Virus record (IMG/VR): IMGVR_UViG_3300020027_000001
Location: 1 to 47,936 of that record
Length of the DNA: 47,936 nt
Source: a virus
Reading direction: 5' to 3' (one strand)
In this document: positions 37,826-45,094 of the stretch, one piece after another
Numbering within the stretch: the stretch's first letter is position 1
How the letters are laid out: every line of letters begins with the position of its first letter
Notes under the pieces: model-generated
The model's database searches: none
What the model was told of the DNA's origin: nothing
The model's input: the letters and a program-made list of their open reading frames with translations, nothing else
Made by a program: the position numbers and the translations under genes

Positions 37826-39292
37826 TTAATAACCTGTCGCAGATCGTTGGTGTCCTTCAGAACGTCGGGCTCTGCGAGATTCCCAATCGTCCTCAATTTC
37901 TTCATCCGTGGTGAAGTCGTCTTGTTCTATCTCATTCAACTCATCGAAGCCAATACTAACGTAGGCCGTCGCATCGAACTGATCATCCAGTAGTGCGTCG
38001 GTGACGCCTGTGAATGTCAGTACCTCTGCGTAATAATTAGCCCACCATTCTGCCGCCCTGTCGTACCGCATACCTCCAGACCGATGCCGCTTCTGTAAAG
38101 ACCTGCCACGAACCGCCTTGTCCTTACTTGCAACCCTCTCAATGAAGATGATCCAAGTGTCTCGAAGTTGCATCTCACGTTCGATGAACGGCTTAACAGA
38201 GTTCCATATCTGTCCGCTTTCCACAACAAAGCAACGCGGTTTCCAACGGGCGTTGATGAGGAATATCTCCTCTAACCACTCGTCGGTCTTCCAGCGATCA
38301 ACTCGAACGTCTACCACGTGGCACAAGTTGCTGACACACTTACCACCAACTACGAAGGCCGTCCGATTGGCCGAGTCCTTCTTCGTGATGGCGAAGTCTG
38401 CACCGACTATAAAGATCTTCTCTCGCTCATGATCTTCCGTGGACATACCAATGAAGTCTTCGACACGCAAATATCTTTCATTCGAGTCAAGGGGTGTGTT
38501 GAGGAACTCCTGTGAATAACCAGGTCCGTCGCCATCCTCCTCGAATTCTATCTGCCGCTGCCGAAGATCATACGCCGTCCACCTCTCGGGCCACAAAAGC
38601 CCGGAGAAATCATTATAGGATTCGTGAGCCTTATAAAAGAGGAACTTCCAAATCTTGTTCTTCCGGAGTCGAGATAGGAGGGAATCGTCGTGTAAGATGG
38701 TGCCATGCACACGAATCTTTCCGGACTTGGAAAGGGCTTGCTTGGCGGCACGGAAGAACCATTTTCTGAACTTGGCACGGCGATCCTTATTTTCAACCTG
38801 CTCATCATCTTCCATATCGTCACAGACGATTAGGTTCGGCCGCTTACCCTTCCACATAGCGCCGCGAATTTTCTGCTCTGCTCCACGTGCCAGAATACGA
38901 AACCTGTGTCCATCTGAACAGACTACAATAATTTCAGTCTTCTGTTCCGTCTCAAACTTCTCTATCATGAACTGCTCACGCAGATCAATATTCTCAGCTA
39001 ACTCCTCACTGATGTTCGATAACTGTTCAGCAGCTTTATCTTCAGTTGAGCCGATGAGGATGACATAGTCCGAAGTACGGAAGCATACCTCTGCAAGTAT
39101 GTAGTCGAATGTGAGGCCTGTGCTCTTTGCATGATCTCGTGGTGCGACAACTCCGCACTGCTTCTCGTCACTGGCGTATAGTTTCCAAGCCTCGCGGTGA
39201 AACGCTGGAGTAGGTTTCGCATCGTCATACCTTGGACTGAGAAAAGTACCTGCGAAGGCTTCAATGAGTTCGGCGGACAGCTTGATCTTCAA
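37826..39292 (-). CDS. terL: Terminase large subunit, 488 aa
   Basis: ATPase part has the Walker A-like motif APRDHAKST (residues 50-58), GSTEDKAAEQL, and Walker B with catalytic acid LIVCDDMED. The nuclease part shows GADFAITKKDS, CFVVESGQ and DDQFDATAYVS with acidic residues of the RNase H-like fold. It packages and cuts phage DNA with the small subunit at 41905. Confidence 0.92.
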   Translation of the reverse strand: MKIKLSAELIEAFAGTFLSPRYDDAKPTPAFHREAWKLYASDEKQCGVVAPRDHAKSTGLTFDYILAEVCFRTSDYVILIGSTEDKAAEQLSNISEELAENIDLREQFMIEKFETEQKTEIIVVCSDGHRFRILARGAEQKIRGAMWKGKRPNLIVCDDMEDDEQVENKDRRAKFRKWFFRAAKQALSKSGKIRVHGTILHDDSLLSRLRKNKIWKFLFYKAHESYNDFSGLLWPERWTAYDLRQRQIEFEEDGDGPGYSQEFLNTPLDSNERYLRVEDFIGMSTEDHEREKIFIVGADFAITKKDSANRTAFVVGGKCVSNLCHVVDVRVDRWKTDEWLEEIFLINARWKPRCFVVESGQIWNSVKPFIEREMQLRDTWIIFIERVASKDKAVRGRSLQKRHRSGGMRYDRAAEWWANYYAEVLTFTGVTDALLDDQFDATAYVSIGFDELNEIEQDDFTTDEEIEDDWESRRARRSEGHQRSATGY

Positions 39293-39903
39293 TTGAAGTT
39301 ACCACGAAGGGAGAACTGCAAGCGATAATTGAGGTTGAAGGCAACCCACTGTATTGTTGGGCTGATGATTTGCAGGTTCACATCTTCGATCAACACGTAC
39401 TCAATTTCATATCGGTCTCGCTCGGCGCGGAAACAGAAATTTCCATCATGAATGTAGACCATGATAATATCTGAATTGCCAGTCTGTCTTGCCCTATGAT
39501 CATCAAGGGTGCATCGAGGGCTGGTACTGCCAGACGGCAAGTCAGATATTACGGCCTCTTCCAAGAGGGAATCATACCAATAGAATTTCGCATTCCCCTG
39601 CGTGACGAACGCAACAAAGGGACGCATGTTCTGGTCAAATGCGAGAGATACTTCTGAAACTCCGAAGGCTGAGAACAGAGATGCCTGTGGTACGTCGTCG
39701 GCAAATACAACTATCTGATCTGGAACAAGTGGGTTAGCCGACACAACAGTTGTGCAAGTCCATACCTTTACAGCAAGTCCCTGACTTGGATCATTAAGCG
39801 CAACCCCACCTAACTCCCTTGATACCAACTCACTCGGCTGAGGGTTTGGTAACAGGAGATTATCATAAACAAGGGTTGTGGATAGGCGCTCTTCAGGAAT
39901 CAT
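39289..39903 (-). CDS. Virion appendage-like protein, 204 aa
   Basis: Beta-rich protein (VALNDPSQGLAVKVWTCTTVVSANPLVPDQIVVFADD ... VYIHDGNFCFRAERDRYEIEYVLIEDVNLQIISPTIQW) of probable propeller or sandwich type. It overlaps the terminase gene by four bases. I do not recognise the family, but it belongs to a run of four beta-rich genes between the two terminase subunits. Confidence 0.65.
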   Translation of the reverse strand: MIPEERLSTTLVYDNLLLPNPQPSELVSRELGGVALNDPSQGLAVKVWTCTTVVSANPLVPDQIVVFADDVPQASLFSAFGVSEVSLAFDQNMRPFVAFVTQGNAKFYWYDSLLEEAVISDLPSGSTSPRCTLDDHRARQTGNSDIIMVYIHDGNFCFRAERDRYEIEYVLIEDVNLQIISPTIQWVAFNLNYRLQFSLRGNFN

Positions 39904-40862
39904 GGAATGGTCGCACGGCCCCAGGAGTGCCTAATTGTAATCGAAAGGGTATTAATGGTAGTCTTTGGAATGACTGGATCAACTTCAAACTGGTAGGAAC
40001 CCCAGCGCCAGGACATACGCAGGCATCTATATGAACCTATATTTGTTGCGCTGATTCCCCATATAGCAGTTCCATCCCTCTGCAAAGACCCTGGAACATA
40101 TGCAGCGCTAGAGAATCCAGTACTTGCAGCACTAGCTCCAGCAGGCTCTCCAGTAATGGCACCAAGGGCTCCTACAAAAGCTCGGTGAGCGGTTGTACCA
40201 CTCTTTATATTTGAGGATGATCCTCCAATATCCGCCTGGTTCCAACCACCACCATTAGACCCTGCGTTCTGGGATGACTGTGTAACATTAGACGCCCTGG
40301 CAGTATAGTCGTAAGTAATACCACTAATTACAAAGCTGCCAGTGGTGTCTATCTCCGGAGGGTACGTGCGGAACTCATAAGACGTCTCCAGAATCTCATC
40401 TGCAAGAATGGTGATGGTCGTGGGACTTCCACCGCCATCAAGGATGAGGGCCCGGCTAAATAGATTTGCCCCGTTAATAACCCAGCCCACACCAATCTCA
40501 GAAATATTACCAGTAGCAACTCCGGCAGCAAATTGCCATACCCGAATGTTATATCCATAGTACGGAGAGCTGGGCGCATTTGATGCTGTGTTACTCTGAA
40601 AGCTACCCGATCCGGCAAGAAATGTTTCCAGCTGTACATCGGTAAATGCGGGCGTGTCATTACCAGTACCAACCTGACAGAATGTCATCCAATCAGCATT
40701 GGCTCCCATCCGCTCCAAACCCTGATTTACAATCAAGTTTGGAAACCAGTCTGCTACAACTTCCCGCGTTCCAGGAATCTTATTCCCTTCCGCATCAGCC
40801 TTGTATTTCGCGAGTTGAAAAAAACCAGCATGCTTTGTGTGAAACTTAATAACAGCATTCAT
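39900..40862 (-). CDS. Tail fibre/appendage-like protein, 320 aa
   Basis: Starts NAVIKFHTKHAGFFQLAKYKADAEGNKIPGTREVVADWFPNLIVNQGLERMGANADW, a start seen in phage tail-fibre-like structural proteins, followed by a Ser/Gly/Thr-rich beta region. Likely an external virion protein. Overlaps neighbours by four bases at each end. Confidence 0.68.
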   Translation of the reverse strand: MNAVIKFHTKHAGFFQLAKYKADAEGNKIPGTREVVADWFPNLIVNQGLERMGANADWMTFCQVGTGNDTPAFTDVQLETFLAGSGSFQSNTASNAPSSPYYGYNIRVWQFAAGVATGNISEIGVGWVINGANLFSRALILDGGGSPTTITILADEILETSYEFRTYPPEIDTTGSFVISGITYDYTARASNVTQSSQNAGSNGGGWNQADIGGSSSNIKSGTTAHRAFVGALGAITGEPAGASAASTGFSSAAYVPGSLQRDGTAIWGISATNIGSYRCLRMSWRWGSYQFEVDPVIPKTTINTLSITIRHSWGRATIP

Positions 40863-41566
40863 ACAAGAGTTCCTGAGACTGGAGTGAAGGTGTCGAGGAT
40901 GCCTTCAGCTTTGTAATTAGAATAGATAATAAGTGTGATCTTCAAAATGCCTGATACTGGAACAAAGGCATCAACAATTCCCTCGGGAGGAATGTCGTAG
41001 AAGAACAGAATATCTTTAATGGTCCCTTCAAGAGGTTCAAATTCATCTACAATACCCTCAGGAAGCATATCATAGAACTGGAGAATATCTCTCAACGTTC
41101 CCTCCACAGGAAGAAATCCGTCAAGAATACCGTCCAAGGGAATCTGTATGAAATCTCCATCGAGAGGAGTTAGTGCATCTAGTATCCCCTCCAATGACTC
41201 AATCTGATACGGCGGAGTAGTGAAGTAGAACTGTTGGTAAATGGGCCCTGCCGGCATGTAGTCTGGGAGAACCGCTTGCAGCAGTTCAATCTCCAAGACC
41301 CTATCCGTATCGGTCGTCGCTTGGAATACCAGAACGTAAACAACACCTACAACACCCAACTTAATTCTGTGCCGAAGGACTTTCCCCTCAATGAAGATGG
41401 TCCCATCCAGCATCGCTGCCGGGGATGGATCAACTCCGGAAAACACCTGAATGAAAAGTTCCCCAACTGCAATAACCTCCCCTGGCAGTAACTGCCCTGA
41501 GAAGTCTGCTTCCACACTTACAATATCAACTCGCTTCTTGCTGGGTAGAACAATGCGGCCAGTCAT
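40859..41566 (-). CDS. Beta-sandwich protein with C-terminal EGIxDxFxPxxG repeats, 235 aa
   Basis: The N-terminal 95 residues are paralogous to the next upstream gene (41566-41898): both have IVLPSK, QLxxGE, VFSGxDPxPxA and VGVVYxLV. The C-terminal half has five tandem repeats of about 25 residues around EGIVDEFEPLEGTIKDILFFYD, ending with a partial copy. This suggests an elongated, repeat-built appendage. Function unknown. Its start overlaps the stop of the upstream gene. Confidence 0.68.
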   Translation of the reverse strand: MTGRIVLPSKKRVDIVSVEADFSGQLLPGEVIAVGELFIQVFSGVDPSPAAMLDGTIFIEGKVLRHRIKLGVVGVVYVLVFQATTDTDRVLEIELLQAVLPDYMPAGPIYQQFYFTTPPYQIESLEGILDALTPLDGDFIQIPLDGILDGFLPVEGTLRDILQFYDMLPEGIVDEFEPLEGTIKDILFFYDIPPEGIVDAFVPVSGILKITLIIYSNYKAEGILDTFTPVSGTLV

Positions 41567-41898
41567 TACACTGGGCCAGTAAAGCTACCGGGGGAGGCGA
41601 CGATTGCCTGCTTGGCATCTTTCGTGTAAATGTGACCACCGCTACCTGCCGCAGCTGCAACCAGTTGATACACTACGCCAGGCAAACCGTCTTGAATGGA
41701 CTGCAGAACATTGGTGCCAACGTGAGATGCCGCACCGAACAGTATAGCTTCCGGCGCTGGATCAATCCCACTGAACACGACGGCCGTAACTGTCTGCCCG
41801 GAAATCGTCTCACCGAAGGCAAGCTGATCCTGAAAAGGGAACGTCACCGTCACCTTCTCTTCCGGGCGCTTGGATGGAAGTATAACCACGCGAGTCAT
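41566..41898 (-). CDS. Beta-sandwich virion-like protein, 110 aa
   Basis: Short single-domain version of the N-terminal domain in 40859-41566 (TRVVILPSKRPEEKVTVTFPFQDQLAFGETISGQ ... VFSGIDPAPEAILFG ... GVVYQLVAAA). Tandem duplication is the likely origin of the pair. Found in some phages next to terminase genes as an uncharacterised structural protein. Confidence 0.65.
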   Translation of the reverse strand: MTRVVILPSKRPEEKVTVTFPFQDQLAFGETISGQTVTAVVFSGIDPAPEAILFGAASHVGTNVLQSIQDGLPGVVYQLVAAAAGSGGHIYTKDAKQAIVASPGSFTGPV

Positions 41899-41904
41899 GC
41901 GCCC

Positions 41905-42552
41905 TTACCCTTCAATGCTCGCGGAAGGCCCTTCCGACTGCCCGGACTCTTGACCGGGCTGACCTTGGAACTGGCCAATTGCTTCCTCGGAGTTATCGCG
42001 TCCGGGAAGCTGCCGAAATTCACCTTCGATCGGGGCCGCTGAAGTGCCTTCATCCCCATGTGCGATGCTCCTATTCGTACCCAACAAGTCAATGAGACGC
42101 CCAGCCAACCTTTCCAGTCTTTCATCTGCTGGCACCTGGTCTGCAATCCTGGAATTCCTCGTACCCACTCTGCCAGTAACTTCCATCTGCAGGCGGGCTG
42201 CTTTCATACGATCTGCATCTTTACCATTTGCCAGGACATCGGCAACTGCCTCCGTGGTCTGAACGAACAAGGCCTCCATCCGCGTCCCGGCAATCTCACA
42301 CAGGCGGGCAATCTCCTGCTTAATGAGGGGCTGCCGCTGGAGCATACTAACATACTCCTTCGTAACTCCCGTAACCGCTGCGATCTGAACGTTCTTGAAG
42401 CCTTGCGCCAGCAACGCACATATATCCCGGTGCTTGGGCTTCAGCTTCTTCATCACCCAGCCAGGGTTTTCGGCCTCGACAACTTCTGAGGCATCCCAAT
42501 CGTCCTGGTCCAAGTAGGGCTCCGTGCTGGGCACGGCCGTCAACGCGTGCAT
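41905..42552 (-). CDS. terS: Terminase small subunit, 215 aa
   Basis: Helix-turn-helix start: KLKPKHRDICALLAQGFKNVQIAAVTGVTKEYVSMLQRQPLIKQEIARL, the layout of small terminase DNA-recognition domains. The middle is helical (oligomerisation) and the C-terminus is acidic, Gln/Gly-rich and presumably contacts the large subunit. The ATG at 42552 (AGGTGG upstream) is preferred to the 42585 start. It is unusually far (2.6 kb, four genes) from terL. Confidence 0.82.
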   Translation of the reverse strand: MHALTAVPSTEPYLDQDDWDASEVVEAENPGWVMKKLKPKHRDICALLAQGFKNVQIAAVTGVTKEYVSMLQRQPLIKQEIARLCEIAGTRMEALFVQTTEAVADVLANGKDADRMKAARLQMEVTGRVGTRNSRIADQVPADERLERLAGRLIDLLGTNRSIAHGDEGTSAAPIEGEFRQLPGRDNSEEAIGQFQGQPGQESGQSEGPSASIEG

Positions 42553-42553
42553 A

Positions 42554-42760
42554 TCATCCACCTGATTTCTTAATGCCCTTCTCAATCTGATCGTCCGTCG
42601 CCTTCTTATAACCCTTTTGCTGATTGCCGAGGGCTTTCTTCAACTTCGGCACGGGATCATACGCATCGTTGATCTTCTTCACCCCTTCTACAAAGCGCTG
42701 CCTAAGCGGCTTCTTCGCGGTGGGAGGATTTTGTCCTGCTGACTTGGAAGAACGTGGCAT
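42554..42760 (-). CDS. Small basic hypothetical protein, 68 aa
   Basis: Lys-rich throughout (SSKSAGQNPPTAKKPLRQRFVEGVKKINDAYDPVPKLKKALGNQQKGYKKATDDQIEKGIKKSGG), probably helical and DNA-associated. It overlaps the upstream gene by 73 bases and the terminase small subunit at its end. The stop lies beside the terminase start, as in translationally coupled genes. Confidence 0.6.
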   Translation of the reverse strand: MPRSSKSAGQNPPTAKKPLRQRFVEGVKKINDAYDPVPKLKKALGNQQKGYKKATDDQIEKGIKKSGG

Positions 42761-42903
42761 GGGATTTCTCCAGCGTGGATGGCCTTGGGAGGCCGGTTGT
42801 CTAACAAGGTGGGATTCTCGGTCATCGCGTCCCGCACTAACCGCATAGCTTCTTGCTGCGCGAGTGGGTAAAGCGCCAAGATGAGGTCATGCCGTGACGC
42901 CAT
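42688..42903 (-). CDS. First gene of the late transcript, 71 aa
   Basis: ATG at 42903 with ACGAGGTC upstream, about 30 bases after the -10 of a consensus sigma-70 promoter. Helical start (SRHDLILALYPLAQQEAMRLVRDAMTENPTLLDNRP) and a basic end. Overlap with the following gene is unusually long. Function unknown. Confidence 0.6.
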   Translation of the reverse strand: MASRHDLILALYPLAQQEAMRLVRDAMTENPTLLDNRPPKAIHAGEIPCHVLPSQQDKILPPRRSRLGSAL

Positions 42904-42936
42904 GTGTGACCTCGTGGGTATAGAAGAACAGGCCTG

Positions 42937-42965
42937 ATAATACCACCATGAAGGCGGAATGTCAA
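42937..42965 (-). promoter_or_regulatory. Sigma-70 promoter of the late block
   Basis: On the - strand: TTGACA, a 17-base spacer and TATTAT. The -35 is consensus and the -10 has one difference. It reads toward the 71-aa gene at 42903 and the whole late block. Perfect host-type sequence means its timing must be controlled by something else, such as DNA structure or a repressor, if the genes are truly late. Confidence 0.75.
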
Positions 42966-43238
42966 TGCCATGTGAAAATTGAAGCTATCATCTTAGCAGG
43001 CGAAAACACTGGAAGAGTTTGAGTGCTGCGAAGATGGGATGGTGCCTTAGCCCCCCACGCGCACGCAACAGACTTTGCCCCTACCCCCAAGTTTGTGCGG
43101 CGCAACATAGATGAATGGGGGGGGGCATACACGTTATAACATAACACTACCGATGATCATTCACCTTTGTGATGATACACCCTTCACAAACATGAACAAG
43201 ATGGTTGCATACATTAGCGAATTCTTAACAAACTATAT

Positions 43239-43263
43239 TGAACCATTCCACTTTGATGGCATC
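43239..43263 (+). promoter_or_regulatory. Putative phage ECF-type promoter P1
   Basis: TGAACCATT from 43239 and GCATCCAACC from 43259. TGAACC and GCATC are 14 bases apart, exactly as in P2 and P3. The pattern fits an ECF promoter: GAACC at -35, TC in the -10. It lies 39 bases before the ATG at 43302 and is A+T-rich upstream. Confidence 0.65.
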
Positions 43264-43301
43264 CAACCTAATGTAACCCACACCAACCGAGTGATGCCAA
43301 C

Positions 43302-43466
43302 ATGACCGAAGGCCAATTGATTGCCAAGCTTGCAAAGTATTGTGCAAAGCACAATCTCCCCAAGTGGAGTGCGGATGAACTACTCCACCACTTCAACGAC
43401 ACGGTGGGCCATGAGGATCATGTGTTGTGGCTTGAACAGTTTTGTGAGGATTGGAACAACCTTTGA
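43302..43466 (+). CDS. First early gene, helical protein, 54 aa
   Basis: TEGQLIAKLAKYCAKHNLPKWSADELLHHFNDTVGHEDHVLWLEQFCEDWNNL, a compact helical protein with Trp and His residues. Start codon 39 bases after promoter P1. Ends 20 bases before P2. Function unknown; position suggests the first protein made after infection. Confidence 0.7.
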   Translation: MTEGQLIAKLAKYCAKHNLPKWSADELLHHFNDTVGHEDHVLWLEQFCEDWNNL

Positions 43467-43485
43467 TTGGTTGTTGAAAATAAAT

Positions 43486-43510
43486 TGAACCATTGTCGCC
43501 ACTGAGCATC
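43486..43510 (+). promoter_or_regulatory. Putative phage ECF-type promoter P2
   Basis: TGAACCATT from 43486, then GCATCAAACC from 43506, with the same 14-base spacing as P1 and P3 and an A+T-rich run upstream (TTGAAAATAAAT). Immediately downstream a perfect stem-loop ATTGTAACC/GGTTACAAT (43517-43525 with 43532-43540) would form at or near the 5' end of the transcript. Confidence 0.7.
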
Positions 43511-43565
43511 AAACCCATTGTAACCGCTGATGGTTACAATCCAACTGACCATAACGGAGTAACAG

Positions 43566-43883
43566 ATGAACACCAACACTTCGATCCGTACGAAAGTTAA
43601 TAAAGACGCATCGGCCGTCGAAACCAAGTTGTCGATCAACTGGGAGGGCGTGACTGAAGATGACTTGCGGGCCATGGCACAACAGGCGTTGATCGTGAAG
43701 TTGCAAGGTGCACTCCGTAGGAGTGAAGAAGGTATCCCGGCCGAACTGGCAATCAATGCCATCGATTACAAGGTCGGCACTCGTTCGGTCAAGGCCAAGG
43801 TCGATCCACTGACCGCCGTGATGAACCTGTCTACTGAAGACCGTGCTGCCTTCATCGCCCGGTTGCAGGAATCCCTCAACTGA
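43566..43883 (+). CDS. Early paralog-family protein, 105 aa
   Basis: Start after AACGGAGTAACAG. Closely related in layout to the 47381 protein (LSxxWxxxxExDLxxMA, a basic patch, PxELxINAxD) and to 5154 (the KVGTRS block), with the terminal helix LSTEDRAAFIARLQESLN. It is the only gene directly behind the P2 promoter, so it would be an early, abundant product. Function unknown. Confidence 0.78.
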   Translation: MNTNTSIRTKVNKDASAVETKLSINWEGVTEDDLRAMAQQALIVKLQGALRRSEEGIPAELAINAIDYKVGTRSVKAKVDPLTAVMNLSTEDRAAFIARLQESLN

Positions 43884-43890
43884 GAGTCCT

Positions 43891-43920
43891 GTCCCTACCC
43901 TCCTTCGGGAGGGTATGGAC
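43891..43920 (+). other. Stable cUUCGg hairpin after the early gene
   Basis: TACCCTCC (43896-43903), loop TTCG, GGAGGGTA (43908-43915), extended by GTCC/GGAC outside a mismatch. The UUCG tetraloop closed by C-G is a highly stable RNA loop. No T-run follows, so an RNA-stabilising or processing hairpin is more likely than a terminator. Confidence 0.65.
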
Positions 43921-43949
43921 GGTCACTCTTGGCCGGAGGAGAGTATATT

Positions 43950-44111
43950 ATGGAAAATGAGTTAAAACTTCTGTGCCTGTCTCAAGGAGTAAATTACACT
44001 GACCTCTGGGAGAAGGTAAGGCAGGGAATGCAGGATGCAGACTTCCCTACATTTACTGAAAAGGAATTTATGGTGATTCATGACGCACTATCAATTGCTG
44101 CAGGAGATTAA
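43950..44111 (+). CDS. Small hypothetical protein, 53 aa
   Basis: The ATG at 43950 follows CGGAGGAGAG; a longer frame from 43929 is less likely. Helical and acidic (ENELKLLCLSQGVNYTDLWEKVRQGMQDADFPTFTEKEFMVIHDALSIAAGD). Function unknown. Two bases before a GTG-start mini-gene. Confidence 0.65.
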   Translation: MENELKLLCLSQGVNYTDLWEKVRQGMQDADFPTFTEKEFMVIHDALSIAAGD

Positions 44112-44112
44112 C

Positions 44113-44202
44113 GTGAACATCAAAGACGCGCAAGACCTGTATCGTGCCTACCGTGGTCCGCTATCTGGACTGGCCCTCCTGCTGTATGTGATGGGGAAGT
44201 GA
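44113..44202 (+). CDS. Possible small protein, 29 aa
   Basis: GTG start with CAGGAGATTAAC upstream. NIKDAQDLYRAYRGPLSGLALLLYVMGK: a polar helix followed by a short hydrophobic end. Too short to classify; supported only by spacing and ribosome-binding site. Confidence 0.45.
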   Translation: MNIKDAQDLYRAYRGPLSGLALLLYVMGK

Positions 44203-44203
44203 C

Positions 44204-44377
44204 ATGCGCAATCCAAGAAGTGAATGGTCTGCCTGGGATGAGCTGAAGGACGGACAGAAGAATGTCCGGAAGGACTTACCGGTGCGACAGGAAAGGAAGC
44301 GGTCCCTGTCCTTCATGGAAGCAGTAGCAGGTCTGGCAGCAATAGGTGCGATCGTTGCTGCTCTGAGTTCTCTCTAA
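44204..44377 (+). CDS. Small tail-anchored membrane protein, 57 aa
   Basis: Charged N-terminal half (EWSAWDELKDGQKNVRKDLPVRQERKRS) and a C-terminal hydrophobic segment (FMEAVAGLAAIGAIVAALSSL), the layout of a tail-anchored membrane protein. Start one base after the previous stop. Followed by a strong terminator. Confidence 0.65.
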   Translation: MRNPRSEWSAWDELKDGQKNVRKDLPVRQERKRSLSFMEAVAGLAAIGAIVAALSSL

Positions 44378-44395
44378 TAACACTAACGTAAGGAG

Positions 44396-44426
44396 CCCTA
44401 CCAGCAATGGCAGGGTTTCTTTGTTT
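44396..44426 (+). terminator. Intrinsic terminator
   Basis: CCCTaCCA (44396-44403), loop GCAA, TGGcAGGG (44408-44415; one A-C mismatch), then TTTCTTTGTTT. Ends the first early transcript from P1 and P2. Confidence 0.82.
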
Positions 44427-44439
44427 CCAAACGAAGGAG

Positions 44440-44456
44440 TGTTCAAAATTTGAACA
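44440..44456. repeat. 17-bp palindrome, copy 7
   Basis: Perfect copy with central A, after the terminator and before the large inverted repeat and sigma-70 promoter of the next early transcript. Confidence 0.9.
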
Positions 44457-44480
44457 CCACTACCACAATAATCCAGTTAG

Positions 44481-44627
44481 TGTTGTACATGTTGGAGTGT
44501 TTACCTGTTGTATGTTTGTTGTTACCGTATATATATCCCTTCTAAAAAAACTACAAAAAAAATAAAAGAGATATATATGGGGTAACAACATTCATACAAC
44601 ACTGAAACATCACCAACATTGACAACA
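44481..44627. repeat. Large imperfect inverted repeat (possible origin)
   Basis: Left arm 44481-44541 and the complement of 44567-44627 match at about 80% with one base inserted: TGTTGT, ATGTTGG, TGTTT, TGTTGTATG, GTTGTTACC and ATATATATC are shared in order. The 25-base centre is almost pure A (AAAAAAACTACAAAAAAAAT). In RNA it would make a long hairpin; in DNA a cruciform with an easily melted centre. Confidence 0.75.
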
Positions 44628-44647
44628 TTCCATGAATGCGGGATAAT
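44619..44647 (+). promoter_or_regulatory. Sigma-70 promoter overlapping the inverted repeat
   Basis: TTGACA (44619-44624), 17-base spacer, GATAAT (44642-44647). The -35 lies inside the right arm of the inverted repeat, so DNA or RNA folding could compete with polymerase binding. Drives the gene at 44695 and the following early set. Host-type consensus strength. Confidence 0.8.
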
Positions 44648-44694
44648 GGCAATTCGTGCTGACACACGAAGTGTTCTAATTGGAGGGGTTAAGT

Positions 44695-44913
44695 ATGAGT
44701 GACAGTGTATATCCGAAACCATGGCCGGCGACCGCGAATCAGGTGCTGGAAGATATAGACATTATTATTAGCACGCTTCGCGGTATTACGGAGAGTGATA
44801 GGATTAATCTGTATTACCCGACGATGCCGGAAGTTGCGAAGGTGGCATATCAAGGGTTAGAAGATATGAAACAGCTGGTTAGGGAGACAGGCTATGCCAA
44901 GCGTAGCGATTAG
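44695..44913 (+). CDS. Hypothetical protein, 72 aa
   Basis: The ATG at 44695 has TGGAGGGG upstream. Acidic, helical protein (PATANQVLEDIDIIISTLRGITESDRINLYYPTMPEVAKVAYQGLEDMKQLVRETG). First gene of the transcript from the sigma-70 promoter at 44619. Function unknown. Overlaps the next gene by 20 bases. Confidence 0.7.
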   Translation: MSDSVYPKPWPATANQVLEDIDIIISTLRGITESDRINLYYPTMPEVAKVAYQGLEDMKQLVRETGYAKRSD

Positions 44914-45094
44914 TGCGAAGGCTGAGATTATTACGTATGTAGTGCAAGCGCAGAAGGCCTTGAATGATGGGCATTCGGCCGCGGTTAAGGCTAACTCCTT
45001 GGCCTTCGACATTGCTTGTATTCAAGACCTACAAAGGTTGTCAAAGGAGTTAGGACTGGTAATGCAGGCGATTTCTAAATTGAGGGGATTGTGA
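44894..45094 (+). CDS. Small helical protein, 66 aa
   Basis: Overlaps the previous frame. Composed of long amphipathic helices (AKAEIITYVVQAQKALNDGHSAAVKANSLAFDIACIQDLQRLSKELGLVMQAISKL). Likely a small helical bundle, for example a host-protein inhibitor or oligomer; no family recognised. Confidence 0.65.
   Translation: MPSVAISAKAEIITYVVQAQKALNDGHSAAVKANSLAFDIACIQDLQRLSKELGLVMQAISKLRGL

Larger units (their letters stand above)
42904..43301. other. Divergent intergenic region between late and early blocks
   Basis: About 400 bases between the first late gene (leftward) and the first early gene (rightward). Contains the - strand sigma-70 promoter, a C6 run (43051-43056), a G9 run (43117-43125) and the early promoter P1 (43239-43263). 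A 64-codon frame (43111-43305) crosses P1 and is not accepted. The G/C runs and the position next to the small terminase gene make this a candidate packaging or control region. Confidence 0.55.
44457..44694. other. Intergenic region with large inverted repeat, A-rich centre and promoter
   Basis: About 240 bases without a gene. Contains arms 44481-44541 and 44567-44627 of an imperfect inverted repeat, an A-rich centre, a sigma-70 promoter and a small hairpin TTCGTG/CACGAA. The T+G-rich arms hold repeated TGTTG units. Typical of a replication origin or a strongly regulated promoter; no reading frame is convincing. Confidence 0.6.

Noticed and set aside
43111-43305. 64-codon frame in the divergent region
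   Set aside because: It crosses promoter P1 and starts at a G9 run with no Shine-Dalgarno sequence.
43891-43920. Terminator after the 43566 gene
   Set aside because: A very stable hairpin but no T-run after it; kept as an RNA structure only.
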